Shown: positions 6,463 to 13,268 of the stretch, piece after piece
Numbering within the stretch: position 1 is the first letter of the stretch
How the letters are laid out: each line of letters begins with the position of its first letter
Source: JBKHDT01 sp049974825
GTDB lineage: Bacteria > Pseudomonadota > Gammaproteobacteria > Halothiobacillales > Halothiobacillaceae
Length of the DNA stretch: 15,767 nt
Assembly: GCA_049974825.1 (NCBI GenBank)
Contig: JBNGDJ010000053.1
Coordinates: 1 to 15,767, forward strand
Direction of reading: 5' to 3'
Translations under genes and position numbers: made by a program
Notes under the pieces: generated by a model
What the model was told of the DNA's origin: nothing
Seen by the model: only the letters and a program-made list of their open reading frames with translations
Databases searched by the model: none

Positions 6463-7728
6463 ATGAACATCGCCGTGATCGGCTCGGGCATATCCGGCCT
6501 GGCCGCTGCATGGCTCTTGGGGCAGCGTCATCGGGTTACCGTTTTCGAGAAGCACAGCTACCTCGGCGGACATACCAACACCGTCGCGGTTCAGGACCAG
6601 GGTTCCGCGTTGCCGGTCGACACGGGGTTCATCGTGTACAACGAACCGAACTACCCGCTGCTGACCGGCCTTTTTCGGTTTCTGGGCATCGAGACACAGG
6701 AGACGGAAATGTCGTTTTCCGTTTCCATGGACGAGGGCGCGCTGGAATATGGCGGGGCCAGTCTCGACACCCTGTTCAGCCAGCGGCGCAACCTGCTGCG
6801 CCCATCCTTTCTGCGCATGGTGCGCGACATTCTGCGATTCAACCGGCTGGGCAAGGCGACGCTGGCCCGGGCACATCAGGCGCGGGATGACCGCACGCTT
6901 GATGCCTTTCTGCATGAGCACGGCTTTTCCGAGACCTTTGCCCGCAATTACCTGCTCCCGATGGCCGCGGCGATCTGGTCCTGCCCGACGCAGACCATGC
7001 GCCGCTTCCCGGCCCGCAGCTTCCTGCAGTTTTTCGAGAATCACGGCCTGCTCAATATCGAGGACCGGCCACAATGGCGCACGGTGGTCGGCGGCTCCTG
7101 GCGCTATGTCGAGCAGCTGGTGGCATCGGGGCGTTTCGATTTTCGGCTCAACTGCCCGATTACCCGGGTGGAACGCGACGCCAGCGGGGTGCGACTGCCC
7201 GAAATTGGACAACAGTTCGACGCGGTGATCTTCGCGGCACATGCCGACCAGACCCTGGCGATGCTCCAGGCGCCCGACGAAACAGAGCGAGCGATATTGG
7301 GGGCCTTTCGTTTTCAGAAAAACATCGCCTACCTGCACAATGACGAATCGTTGATGCCAAAGCATCGACGGGTTTGGTCAAGCTGGAACTATTACGGCCG
7401 CTCGGATGCGGACGGTGAGGATGCGGTGGCGGTAACCTACTGGATGAATCGCCTGCAGAATCTCTCCTCCGGCAAGGTCTGGCTGGTCACGCTCAACCCG
7501 CCCCAGCCGCCCCTTGAGGCGCTGACCGAGCGCCGAATCGAATACAGCCACCCGGTTTTCGATCCCGCGGCCATGGCGGCACAGCAGCGCCTGGAAGAAA
7601 TTCAGGGGCACCAGAACTGCTGGTACTGCGGGGCATGGACCGGCTACGGCTTCCACGAGGATGGTCTGCGCTCGGCGGTGACGGTGGCGCGTAGCTTCGG
7701 CGTCCACCCGCCGTGGGAGGAAAGATGA
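6463..7728 (+). CDS. NAD/FAD-dependent oxidoreductase (amine-oxidase-like), lipid cluster
   Basis: This protein of about 421 residues begins MNIAVIGSGISGLAAAWLL, a Rossmann FAD-binding GxGxxG motif (G7, G9, G12), and continues to FEKHSYLGGHTNT with the ribose-binding glutamate. Further family segments are VDTGFIVYNEPNYPLL, AAAIWSCPTQTMRRFPARSF, TYWMNRLQNL and the C-terminal WYCGAWTGYGFHEDG, which closes the FAD site. It is the first gene of a tight operon with DUF1365 and cyclopropane-synthase-like genes. Homologues in the same setting in alphaproteobacteria are implicated in desaturating or oxidising methylated fatty acyl chains during furan fatty acid formation; that role is inferred from context. 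I prefer ATG 6463, where the conserved fold begins; an in-frame ATG at 6439 would add eight residues. Confidence 0.92.
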   Translation: MNIAVIGSGISGLAAAWLLGQRHRVTVFEKHSYLGGHTNTVAVQDQGSALPVDTGFIVYNEPNYPLLTGLFRFLGIETQETEMSFSVSMDEGALEYGGASLDTLFSQRRNLLRPSFLRMVRDILRFNRLGKATLARAHQARDDRTLDAFLHEHGFSETFARNYLLPMAAAIWSCPTQTMRRFPARSFLQFFENHGLLNIEDRPQWRTVVGGSWRYVEQLVASGRFDFRLNCPITRVERDASGVRLPEIGQQFDAVIFAAHADQTLAMLQAPDETERAILGAFRFQKNIAYLHNDESLMPKHRRVWSSWNYYGRSDADGEDAVAVTYWMNRLQNLSSGKVWLVTLNPPQPPLEALTERRIEYSHPVFDPAAMAAQQRLEEIQGHQNCWYCGAWTGYGFHEDGLRSAVTVARSFGVHPPWEER

Positions 7729-8513
7729 ACGGCTCGGCGCTTTATGTCGGCAGCGTCATGCACCGGCGGACCCGGGGTCCGGTCTACCGGTTCGACTACC
7801 GCGTGTTCAGCCTGCTGGTGGACCTGGACGATCTGGAAGCCGGTTTCCCGGGGCTGCGCTTTTTGTCCGCCGACCGGTTCAACCTGCTGTCCTTTCACCA
7901 GTCGGATCATGGCCCGCGTGACGGCTCCGCCCTGCGCCCCTGGATTGAATCAGCCTGTGCCGCCGAAGGAATCGACATCCGCGGCGGCAAGGTACTCATC
8001 AGCGCCTATCCCAGGGTACTGGGCTATCAGTTCAACCCGCTGAGCGTCTGGTACTGCCACAATCGCGAAGGGGAGCTGGTCGCCATCGACGCGGAGGTCA
8101 GCAATACCTTCGGCGAACACCACCACTACCTGCTGCACGAGGGAGGACGCCCGCTGTCCCGCCCGTTTCGTGCCCGCGCGGACAAGGTGTTCCACGTCTC
8201 CCCCTTTATTGACATGCCAATGCGCTACCACTTTCGCATCGACCGGCCGGAGGAACGTCTCGCGGTCGCCATTCGGGAGACGGAAGGGGAAGACACCCTG
8301 CTGGTGGCCACTCATGTCGCGCGCCGCCGTCCGCTGAGCGACCGCACCTTGATTGCCCAGTGCCTGAAAATCCCCCTGCTGACGGTGAAGGTCATCGGCC
8401 TGATCCACTGGCAGGCGCTCAAGATCTGGCTCAGAGGCGGGCGTTTTCACCGCGCCCCGCCATTGCCTGAACAGGAGATCAGCTCATGTCCAGTACGCAC
8501 ACCCAAGACCTGA
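7725..8513 (+). CDS. DUF1365 domain-containing protein
   Basis: This 262-residue protein shows the full set of DUF1365 signatures: LYVGSVMHRRTRGPVYRFDY at the N-terminus, LISAYPRVLGYQFNPLSVWY, EVSNTFGEHHHYLL, and KVFHVSPFIDMPMRYHFRI. It has no signal peptide or clear membrane helix. The biochemical role is unknown; it co-occurs almost always with the neighbouring FAD oxidoreductase and the cyclopropane-synthase-like methyltransferase, so it is expected to act on the same lipid modification. GGGAGG lies just ahead of ATG 7725, which overlaps the previous stop as ATGA. The C-terminus overlaps the next gene by 28 bases, so the three genes are translationally coupled. Confidence 0.92.
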   Translation: MNGSALYVGSVMHRRTRGPVYRFDYRVFSLLVDLDDLEAGFPGLRFLSADRFNLLSFHQSDHGPRDGSALRPWIESACAAEGIDIRGGKVLISAYPRVLGYQFNPLSVWYCHNREGELVAIDAEVSNTFGEHHHYLLHEGGRPLSRPFRARADKVFHVSPFIDMPMRYHFRIDRPEERLAVAIRETEGEDTLLVATHVARRRPLSDRTLIAQCLKIPLLTVKVIGLIHWQALKIWLRGGRFHRAPPLPEQEISSCPVRTPKT

Positions 8514-9706
8514 ATCCACTCGATTTCGAACTGCCGATGGGCGCTCGCTGGCTGCGCGGCCTGCTTGAGCGCCTGCAGGTCGGACAGCTTCAGCTGGTGT
8601 TCGACGACGGGCGCAGTCTCGACTTCACCAGCCCCCGGCCGGAACTTCATGCCCGCTGGCACCTGCACCATCCTGCCCGGCTGTTCACCCGCGTGGCGCG
8701 ACTGGGTGACGTGGGCTTTGCCGAGGGGTTTATCGAAGGCGACTGGAGCAGCCCGGACCTGACCTGCCTGATCGAGATTGCCGCGCGCAATTTCGAACTG
8801 ATGCGCGACGATTTGCGCGCCAGTTTCTGGGCACGCCTGGGACACCGACTGCAGCACTGGTTGCGCAGCAATCACCGACGCGGTAGCCGGCGGAACATCG
8901 CGGCCCATTATGATCTCGGCAACGACTTCTACCGCCTGTGGCTGGACGAGACGATGACCTACTCGGCCGCCTGGTTTGCCGACCCGGAGCAATCCCTGGC
9001 CGAGGCGCAACACGCCAAGTACGACCGGCTGCTCGACATGCTGGATGCCGAACCCGGCCAGAGCCTGCTGGAAATCGGCTGCGGATGGGGCGGCATGGCA
9101 GAGCATGCCGCCCGGCGCGACATGAACGTCACGGCCATCACTCTTTCTCGCGCGCAGCATCACTATGCCCTGGAGCGCCTCGCGTCAGCCGGGCTCAGCG
9201 ACCGCGCACGCATCCGCCTTATCGACTATCGCGATGTCCAGGGCCAGTTTGATCACATCGTGTCCATCGAGATGTTCGAGGCCGTGGGGGAGCGCTACTG
9301 GCCCACCTACTTCCGCAATGTGTACGAACGACTGGCGCCGGGCGGCAGGGCGGCAATCCAGGTGATCACCATTGACGAGTCGGTTTTCGAGGAATATCGC
9401 CGCGAACCGGACTTTATCCAGCTTTACATCTTTCCGGGCGGCATGCTGCCCACGCCGACCGAGTTTGAACGCCAGGCCGAGCAGGCGGGGCTGAAGGTCC
9501 GCGACCGGGCCTTCTTCGGCCCGGGCTACGCGCATACGCTGATGCACTGGCGCCAGCAGTTCGAGCGTCAGGCCCGCACGCTGGAAGGCATGGGCTACGA
9601 CGAACGCTTCCAGCGCATGTGGCGCTACTACCTGGCCTACTGCGAGGCCGGCTTCAATGCCGGGCGCATTGACGTGATGCAGGTCCTGCTGGAAAAGCCC
9701 GCTTGA
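8486..9706 (+). CDS. Cyclopropane-fatty-acid-synthase-family methyltransferase (possibly UfaM-like)
   Basis: This 406-residue SAM-dependent methyltransferase acts, by family, on double bonds of membrane phospholipid acyl chains. Motifs: HYDLGNDFYRLWLDETMTYS (141-160), SAM-binding LLEIGCGWGGMAEHA (194-208), IEMFEAVGERYW and LYIFPGGMLPTPTEF. Compared with E. coli Cfa, the bicarbonate ligands are only partly kept: E239 is E265, I268 is I294 and Y317 aligns with Y348, but C139 is Ala161 and H266 is Gln292 (ungapped from E265 to Q292). Enzymes with such changes in this gene neighbourhood may methylate without closing a cyclopropane ring, as proposed for furan fatty acid synthesis, so a plain cfa label would be risky. 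CAGGAGA precedes ATG 8486. It overlaps the DUF1365 gene by 28 bases and the transporter start by four. Confidence 0.92.
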   Translation: MSSTHTQDLNPLDFELPMGARWLRGLLERLQVGQLQLVFDDGRSLDFTSPRPELHARWHLHHPARLFTRVARLGDVGFAEGFIEGDWSSPDLTCLIEIAARNFELMRDDLRASFWARLGHRLQHWLRSNHRRGSRRNIAAHYDLGNDFYRLWLDETMTYSAAWFADPEQSLAEAQHAKYDRLLDMLDAEPGQSLLEIGCGWGGMAEHAARRDMNVTAITLSRAQHHYALERLASAGLSDRARIRLIDYRDVQGQFDHIVSIEMFEAVGERYWPTYFRNVYERLAPGGRAAIQVITIDESVFEEYRREPDFIQLYIFPGGMLPTPTEFERQAEQAGLKVRDRAFFGPGYAHTLMHWRQQFERQARTLEGMGYDERFQRMWRYYLAYCEAGFNAGRIDVMQVLLEKPA

Positions 9707-10998
9707 CGGCAGCGCCGGTCGCCGACCGTCTCGACCGGGTCCTGGCCTACGGGCTGCCCGGCCTGCCGCTGGCCCTGCCCGGCCTGGCCCTGTACGTCTG
9801 GCTGCCGGTCCATTACGCCGAGCAGCTGGGCCTTGGGCTGGCCGCAGTCGGGCTGGCCATCATGCTGACGCGGCTCTTCGACGTCATTACAGACCCGCTG
9901 GTTGGCCAGGCGGTAGACCGGCTTTCCGGCCCCTACAGGCGCCGTCTGCCGATGGCAGCCGGCGCCGTGCTGGCCATGGTTTCCCTGAACCAGTTGCTGG
10001 TGCCACCCGCCGACGCCGGACTCGCGCATTTATACGGCTGGGGGCTGGCAGCCTATCTTGGATGGACCCTGATCAGCGTGCCTTACCAGGCCTGGGGCGC
10101 CGAGACCGACCCGCGACCACAGGCGCGCACCCGACTCGCGGCCAGCCGCGAAGGCGCTGCCATCGGCGCCACGGTCCTGGCGGCCGCCCTGCCCCTGCTG
10201 ATTGGCAGCGAACAACCCGATGACGTGCTGGAGGCGGTCAACTGGCTGGTCCTTGTCTTGCTGCCGGTCAGCCTGATTTGGCTCTTTGTCCGGATTCCGG
10301 AAGTGCCGTGGCAACGGGGCGCCTTCCAGCGCGGTGCCCTGCGCGCAGTCCTGCGTGACCACCCTGCCATCACGCCCCTGCTTGCCGCGCACTGGCTGAA
10401 CGGTCTGGCCAACGGACTGCCAGCGGCCCTGTTCCTGCTGTTCGTGACGCATCGACTCCAGAGCCCGGAAGCGATCGGCCCCCTGCTGCTGCTCTACTTT
10501 TCGGCCGGCATTCTGGCGCTGCCAGCCTGGACCCGTTTGGCGGCTCGACTGGGCAAGGTCGCCGCCTGGCGCGCTTCGGTCCTTCTGGCAGCCCTTGCTT
10601 TCCTGGCGGTGCCCTGGCTCGGGTCGGGTGACGTGACCGCCTTCGCGGTGGTCTGCCTGGTCAGCGGGCTGTCACTGGGGGCGGACATGGCGCTGCCGGC
10701 CTCGATTCAAGCCGACCTGGCTGGGCAGGACCGAACGGAACGGGGACAAGACCGCAGCGGCCTGCTCTTCGGCCTGCTTGGTCTGGTGAACAAGCTGGCG
10801 CTGGCCGTGGCGGCCGGGCTGGGGTTCGGGCTGCTGGAGCTGAGCGGATTCGATTCGGCACAGTCCGAGGACACGCTGGCTCTCGCCCTGCTGTACGGCG
10901 CCTTGCCGGTCGTCCTGAAACTTGCGGCCGTTCTGACCATCCAGGGCCCGGTAGCGCGACATTTCCGGGAACCAGGCGCAGAAGCTCTCAAGACCTGA
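9703..10998 (+). CDS. MFS transporter, GPH (glycoside-pentoside-hexuronide) type
   Basis: This protein of about 431 residues is very hydrophobic, with about twelve membrane segments. The loop after the second segment, RLFDVITDPLVGQAVDRL then YRRRLPM, is the GPH-family signature. The substrate is unknown. A GPH-type carrier next to cyclopropane-synthase-like and FAD oxidoreductase genes is also found in the singlet-oxygen regulon of Rhodobacter, suggesting a role linked to lipid modification (lipid or precursor movement) rather than sugar uptake. I place the start at TTG 9703, which overlaps the methyltransferase stop as TTGA and has GGAAAA upstream; no earlier start is possible in frame without deep overlap. 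It appears to be the last gene of the tight operon. Confidence 0.88.
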   Translation: MTAAPVADRLDRVLAYGLPGLPLALPGLALYVWLPVHYAEQLGLGLAAVGLAIMLTRLFDVITDPLVGQAVDRLSGPYRRRLPMAAGAVLAMVSLNQLLVPPADAGLAHLYGWGLAAYLGWTLISVPYQAWGAETDPRPQARTRLAASREGAAIGATVLAAALPLLIGSEQPDDVLEAVNWLVLVLLPVSLIWLFVRIPEVPWQRGAFQRGALRAVLRDHPAITPLLAAHWLNGLANGLPAALFLLFVTHRLQSPEAIGPLLLLYFSAGILALPAWTRLAARLGKVAAWRASVLLAALAFLAVPWLGSGDVTAFAVVCLVSGLSLGADMALPASIQADLAGQDRTERGQDRSGLLFGLLGLVNKLALAVAAGLGFGLLELSGFDSAQSEDTLALALLYGALPVVLKLAAVLTIQGPVARHFREPGAEALKT

Positions 10999-11027
10999 TC
11001 CAGAGGGCGCAGGGTCCGGCAGCCGGA

Positions 11028-11060
11028 CGCAAGCCATTGACCCTTGGAGCATGAACCAAG
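11028..11060. repeat. Element B, copy 1 (CGCAAGCCATTGA plus stem-loop)
   Basis: CGCAAGCCATTGA (11028-11040) is followed by a stem CTTGG (11043-11047) with CCAAG (11056-11060) whose loop contains AGCATG. The same 13-mer followed by a stem with GCATG in the loop occurs at 15716-15765. Both lie in intergenic DNA. Confidence 0.4.
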
Positions 11061-11075
11061 CGCGAACGCAGGCAA

Positions 11076-11104
11076 CGCCTGCTGACGCGTTCAAGTGGCG
11101 GCAG
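11076..11104. repeat. Intergenic repeat A, copy 2
   Basis: GCTGACGCGTTCA (11081-11093) is identical to 4397-4409, with weaker similarity on both sides (about 23 of 29 bases). The inverted repeat seen in copy 1 is degraded here. Confidence 0.35.
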
Positions 11105-11354
11105 TCAACAAAGCCCGGGAAGACTTTGGGCAGAGCGCCCCGTGAAATCAGCTTGTGCCGATTTTTCCAAGCCAAAACCCGTTCGGAGGAATGCGCTTAT
11201 GCCACCCGATCGATCAAAGCGGCCAGACGGGCCGGCTCAAGGCCTGCGAGTCAACAAAGGTCGCCGGTGTCCCCCGCCCCGAATCGGCACGACGCGATTA
11301 CGAATGAGATCAACCCTCGTGAGGTCGATAACACATCACCGAACGAGACACATC

Positions 11355-11885
11355 ATGCCGCGCCTGCTCGTGCTCGGCCTTCTGCTCCTGCTGCTTGGCG
11401 GATGTTCCCCAATGAAGATCGAAGATTTTGCCGATACCACGCCCCGCCTGTCCCTTGAGGAATACTTCACCGGCACCACCCATGCCTGGGGCATTTTCCA
11501 GAATCGACAGGGTCAGCCGCTGCGCCAGTTCCGGGTGCGTATCGAAGGCAAGGTCGAAGGCGATACGCTCATTCTCGATGAATATTTCGACTACGCCGAC
11601 GGCGAAACGCAACGCCGAATCTGGCGACTGCAGAAAGTGGCTCCGGACCGGTATGTTGGGCGAGCGGACGATGTCGTGGGAACGGCCACCGGCATTGTGC
11701 GCGGGCAGGCCTTCAACTTTCGCTACACGCTCGATGTCCCCTGGAAGGACGGGTCAATCCACCTGGATTTCGATGACTGGATGTTTCTTCAGCCGGACGG
11801 GGTGATGATCAACCGGGCCACCGTGCGCAAATTCGGGTTCCAGGTCGGCGAGGTCATCCTGTTCTTCCAGAAAGAGGCCGAATAG
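11355..11885 (+). CDS. DUF3833 domain-containing lipoprotein
   Basis: This 176-residue protein starts MPRLLVLGLLLLLLGGCSP, a lipoprotein signal peptide with lipobox LGGC and acylated Cys17; the following Ser suggests outer-membrane sorting. The rest matches DUF3833: FADTTPRLSLEEYFTGTTHA, WGIFQNRQGQPLRQFRV, LILDEYFDYADGETQRRIW and HLDFDDWMFLQPDGVMINRA, reading like a lipocalin-type beta-barrel. Function is unknown. In other proteobacteria DUF3833 genes belong to the same light- or singlet-oxygen-linked cluster as the photolyase, DUF1365 and methyltransferase genes, so it may handle modified lipids in the periplasm (inference). I chose ATG 11355 because the signal peptide begins there; the ribosome site is weak. 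The stop codon's last base is the first base of a 36-bp hairpin repeat. Confidence 0.88.
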   Translation: MPRLLVLGLLLLLLGGCSPMKIEDFADTTPRLSLEEYFTGTTHAWGIFQNRQGQPLRQFRVRIEGKVEGDTLILDEYFDYADGETQRRIWRLQKVAPDRYVGRADDVVGTATGIVRGQAFNFRYTLDVPWKDGSIHLDFDDWMFLQPDGVMINRATVRKFGFQVGEVILFFQKEAE

Positions 11886-11920
11886 GGAAGGTCTGCACAA
11901 ATGCAGACTTTCCCGTGCAG
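11885..11920. repeat. 36-bp hairpin repeat C, copy 1
   Basis: GGGAAGGTCTGCA (11885-11897) pairs with TGCAGACTTTCCC (11902-11914) around the loop CAAA, with one G-T wobble, then GTGCAG. It matches 35 of 36 bases of the copy at 15654-15689. No T-run follows, so it is a REP-like palindromic repeat rather than a classical terminator, though it could stabilise the lipoprotein mRNA end. Confidence 0.75.
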
Positions 11921-11966
11921 CGAATGGCTCAGTCCCCGACGTGGGGGCGCACGGCAGATGGCCTGC

Positions 11967-11995
11967 TTGACAGCCCGGGCGCAGAATGAAAGATT
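11967..11995 (+). promoter_or_regulatory. Possible promoter of the membrane protein gene
   Basis: A perfect TTGACA (11967-11972) is followed after 17 bases by a weak AAGATT (11990-11995). Transcription would begin near 12002, about 25 bases before the chosen ATG. Confidence 0.3.
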
Positions 11996-12026
11996 GCCGG
12001 AACCTTCCCATTGGCACGACCAGACG

Positions 12027-13238
12027 ATGACCCCGGAACACACGGCAACGCATACGCCCTCGGTGCCCGCAGCAGGCAAGAAAAGCAGTTGGCGCGGCCT
12101 GGTGCTCGGGGCCGTTGTCTCGGCCTGCATTTTCCTTCTGGCCTTGGCTGGCTGGTATTCGCTGTCGCAGCTGCACGCCCCGGGTCAGGCATTTCCGCTG
12201 GGGTCGATGAAGGCCGAGCGAGGCCAACTTGCCCCGGTGGATGAAGGTCTGCGGATCACGTCAACGCAGGGCGATGAAGTTCTGCTCTCCATGAACTTCG
12301 GCCAGCCGGCCGACATGACGCGCTTCGGGCGAATGCGGCTTGAGAGCGACCAGCCGCTTGCACGGGCTACGCTTTTGTGGATGAGCGCCGGGGCACCCGG
12401 CCGCGTGCAGGAAGCCGGGTTCGACGCCAGTGGCCACCTTGATCTGACCGCATTGCCCGACTGGACCGGCCAGCCGACGGCCCTGGGCCTGCGCCTGCAA
12501 GGTGAGGATCTTCCCGGTGTCACGTTGCAGGCGCTTGCCTTGCTGCCTCCCGAGAAAAGTCCGGCCGCATTTCTTGCGGATCTGTCGAATCAGTTGCAGC
12601 AACGCAGCGAGATCGGGCACCAGTCCATCAATACCTGGATCATCAACGCGCAGGATGCGCCGAGCCCGCAGGTTTTCCTGGCCCTGGCGGCCCTGTCGAC
12701 CCTGGCGGGGTTCGGCATCGCGGCCCGATTCCGGCCCGGACCGCCGATCCTCCTGCCAGCCATGGTGATTCTGGGCCTGGGCTGGGCATTGCTCGACTAC
12801 CGGTGGCACAGCACACTGCTGGAGGCACATGCGGACAGCGTGGATCGCTACGGCGATGTTGCTCCCTCGGAACTGCGTGCGGCTGCCCCGCAGGGGGAAC
12901 TGGTTCCCTGGGTGCAAGCCGTGTCAAAAACGCTGGACCCGAGCGAGCGGGTACTCGTGTTCTCGCAGCAGGAATTTTTCCGGCTCAAGACCCGCTACCT
13001 GCTCAGCCCGCTCAACGCCATCGGGGTGCTCGAACCCGCTGATGCGGCCGCGCATCTGCGTGCCGGTGATCAACTGCTGCTGGTCGGCGCACATCCGGCC
13101 ATCCGGGTCTCGGCAGACGGACGACGAATCAGCCTCCTCGGGCCCAGTGGCCAGGCAAGACAGTTTGACGTCCGGCCGCTGCATGTCGACCGTCAGGGTG
13201 GCGCCTTCCGGGTACTGAAAGAAAATTCCGCGCCCTGA
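12027..13238 (+). CDS. Hypothetical membrane protein with three transmembrane helices
   Basis: I do not recognise this protein of about 403 residues. It has a short polar N-terminus, a membrane helix at about 24-46, a roughly 165-residue beta-rich domain, likely periplasmic (about 50-215; no catalytic motif seen), two further helices at about 216-235 and 240-258, and a C-terminal soluble domain of about 145 residues containing ERVLVFSQQEFFRLKTRYLL and DQLLLVGAHPAI. The frame is open from 11901, but that part runs through hairpin repeat C, so I start at ATG 12027; the ribosome site is poor and the start is uncertain. A role in the cell envelope is plausible from topology alone. It may be independently transcribed, because repeat C and a possible promoter separate it from the lipoprotein. 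It converges on uvrC with 30 bases between stops and no terminator. Confidence 0.75.
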   Translation: MTPEHTATHTPSVPAAGKKSSWRGLVLGAVVSACIFLLALAGWYSLSQLHAPGQAFPLGSMKAERGQLAPVDEGLRITSTQGDEVLLSMNFGQPADMTRFGRMRLESDQPLARATLLWMSAGAPGRVQEAGFDASGHLDLTALPDWTGQPTALGLRLQGEDLPGVTLQALALLPPEKSPAAFLADLSNQLQQRSEIGHQSINTWIINAQDAPSPQVFLALAALSTLAGFGIAARFRPGPPILLPAMVILGLGWALLDYRWHSTLLEAHADSVDRYGDVAPSELRAAAPQGELVPWVQAVSKTLDPSERVLVFSQQEFFRLKTRYLLSPLNAIGVLEPADAAAHLRAGDQLLLVGAHPAIRVSADGRRISLLGPSGQARQFDVRPLHVDRQGGAFRVLKENSAP

Positions 13239-13268
13239 TGCCAAATCGCCGGGCGCAAGGACAATCGG

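Larger units (their letters stand above)
10999..11354. other. Gene-free region between transporter and lipoprotein
   Basis: I see no convincing gene in these 356 bases; the frame upstream of the lipoprotein start stays open but has no domain-like content. Present are a hairpin GTCCGG-CAG-CCGGAC (11014-11028), the shared element CGCAAGCCATTGA (11028-11040), a small stem CTTGG/CCAAG (11043-11060), and repeat A copy 2. There is no T-run terminator after the transporter, so the lipoprotein could be read through from the operon or have its own promoter; I could not identify one. Confidence 0.5.

Noticed and set aside
6406..7365. Minus-strand open frame of 319 codons opposite the FAD oxidoreductase
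   Set aside because: It is a GC-rich antisense shadow; the plus strand encodes clear oxidoreductase motifs throughout.
8486..9706. Plain assignment as Cfa cyclopropane synthase
   Set aside because: Two bicarbonate ligands are replaced and the gene neighbourhood is that of methylated/furan fatty acid clusters, so only the family is named.
11051..11354. In-frame extension or separate small gene upstream of the DUF3833 lipoprotein
   Set aside because: The open frames here are arginine/proline-rich, cross repeats A and B, and the lipoprotein signal peptide starts cleanly at 11355.
11901..12026. Upstream start at 11901 for the three-helix membrane protein
   Set aside because: This stretch contains part of the 36-bp hairpin repeat and a possible promoter, so translation from 11901 is unlikely.
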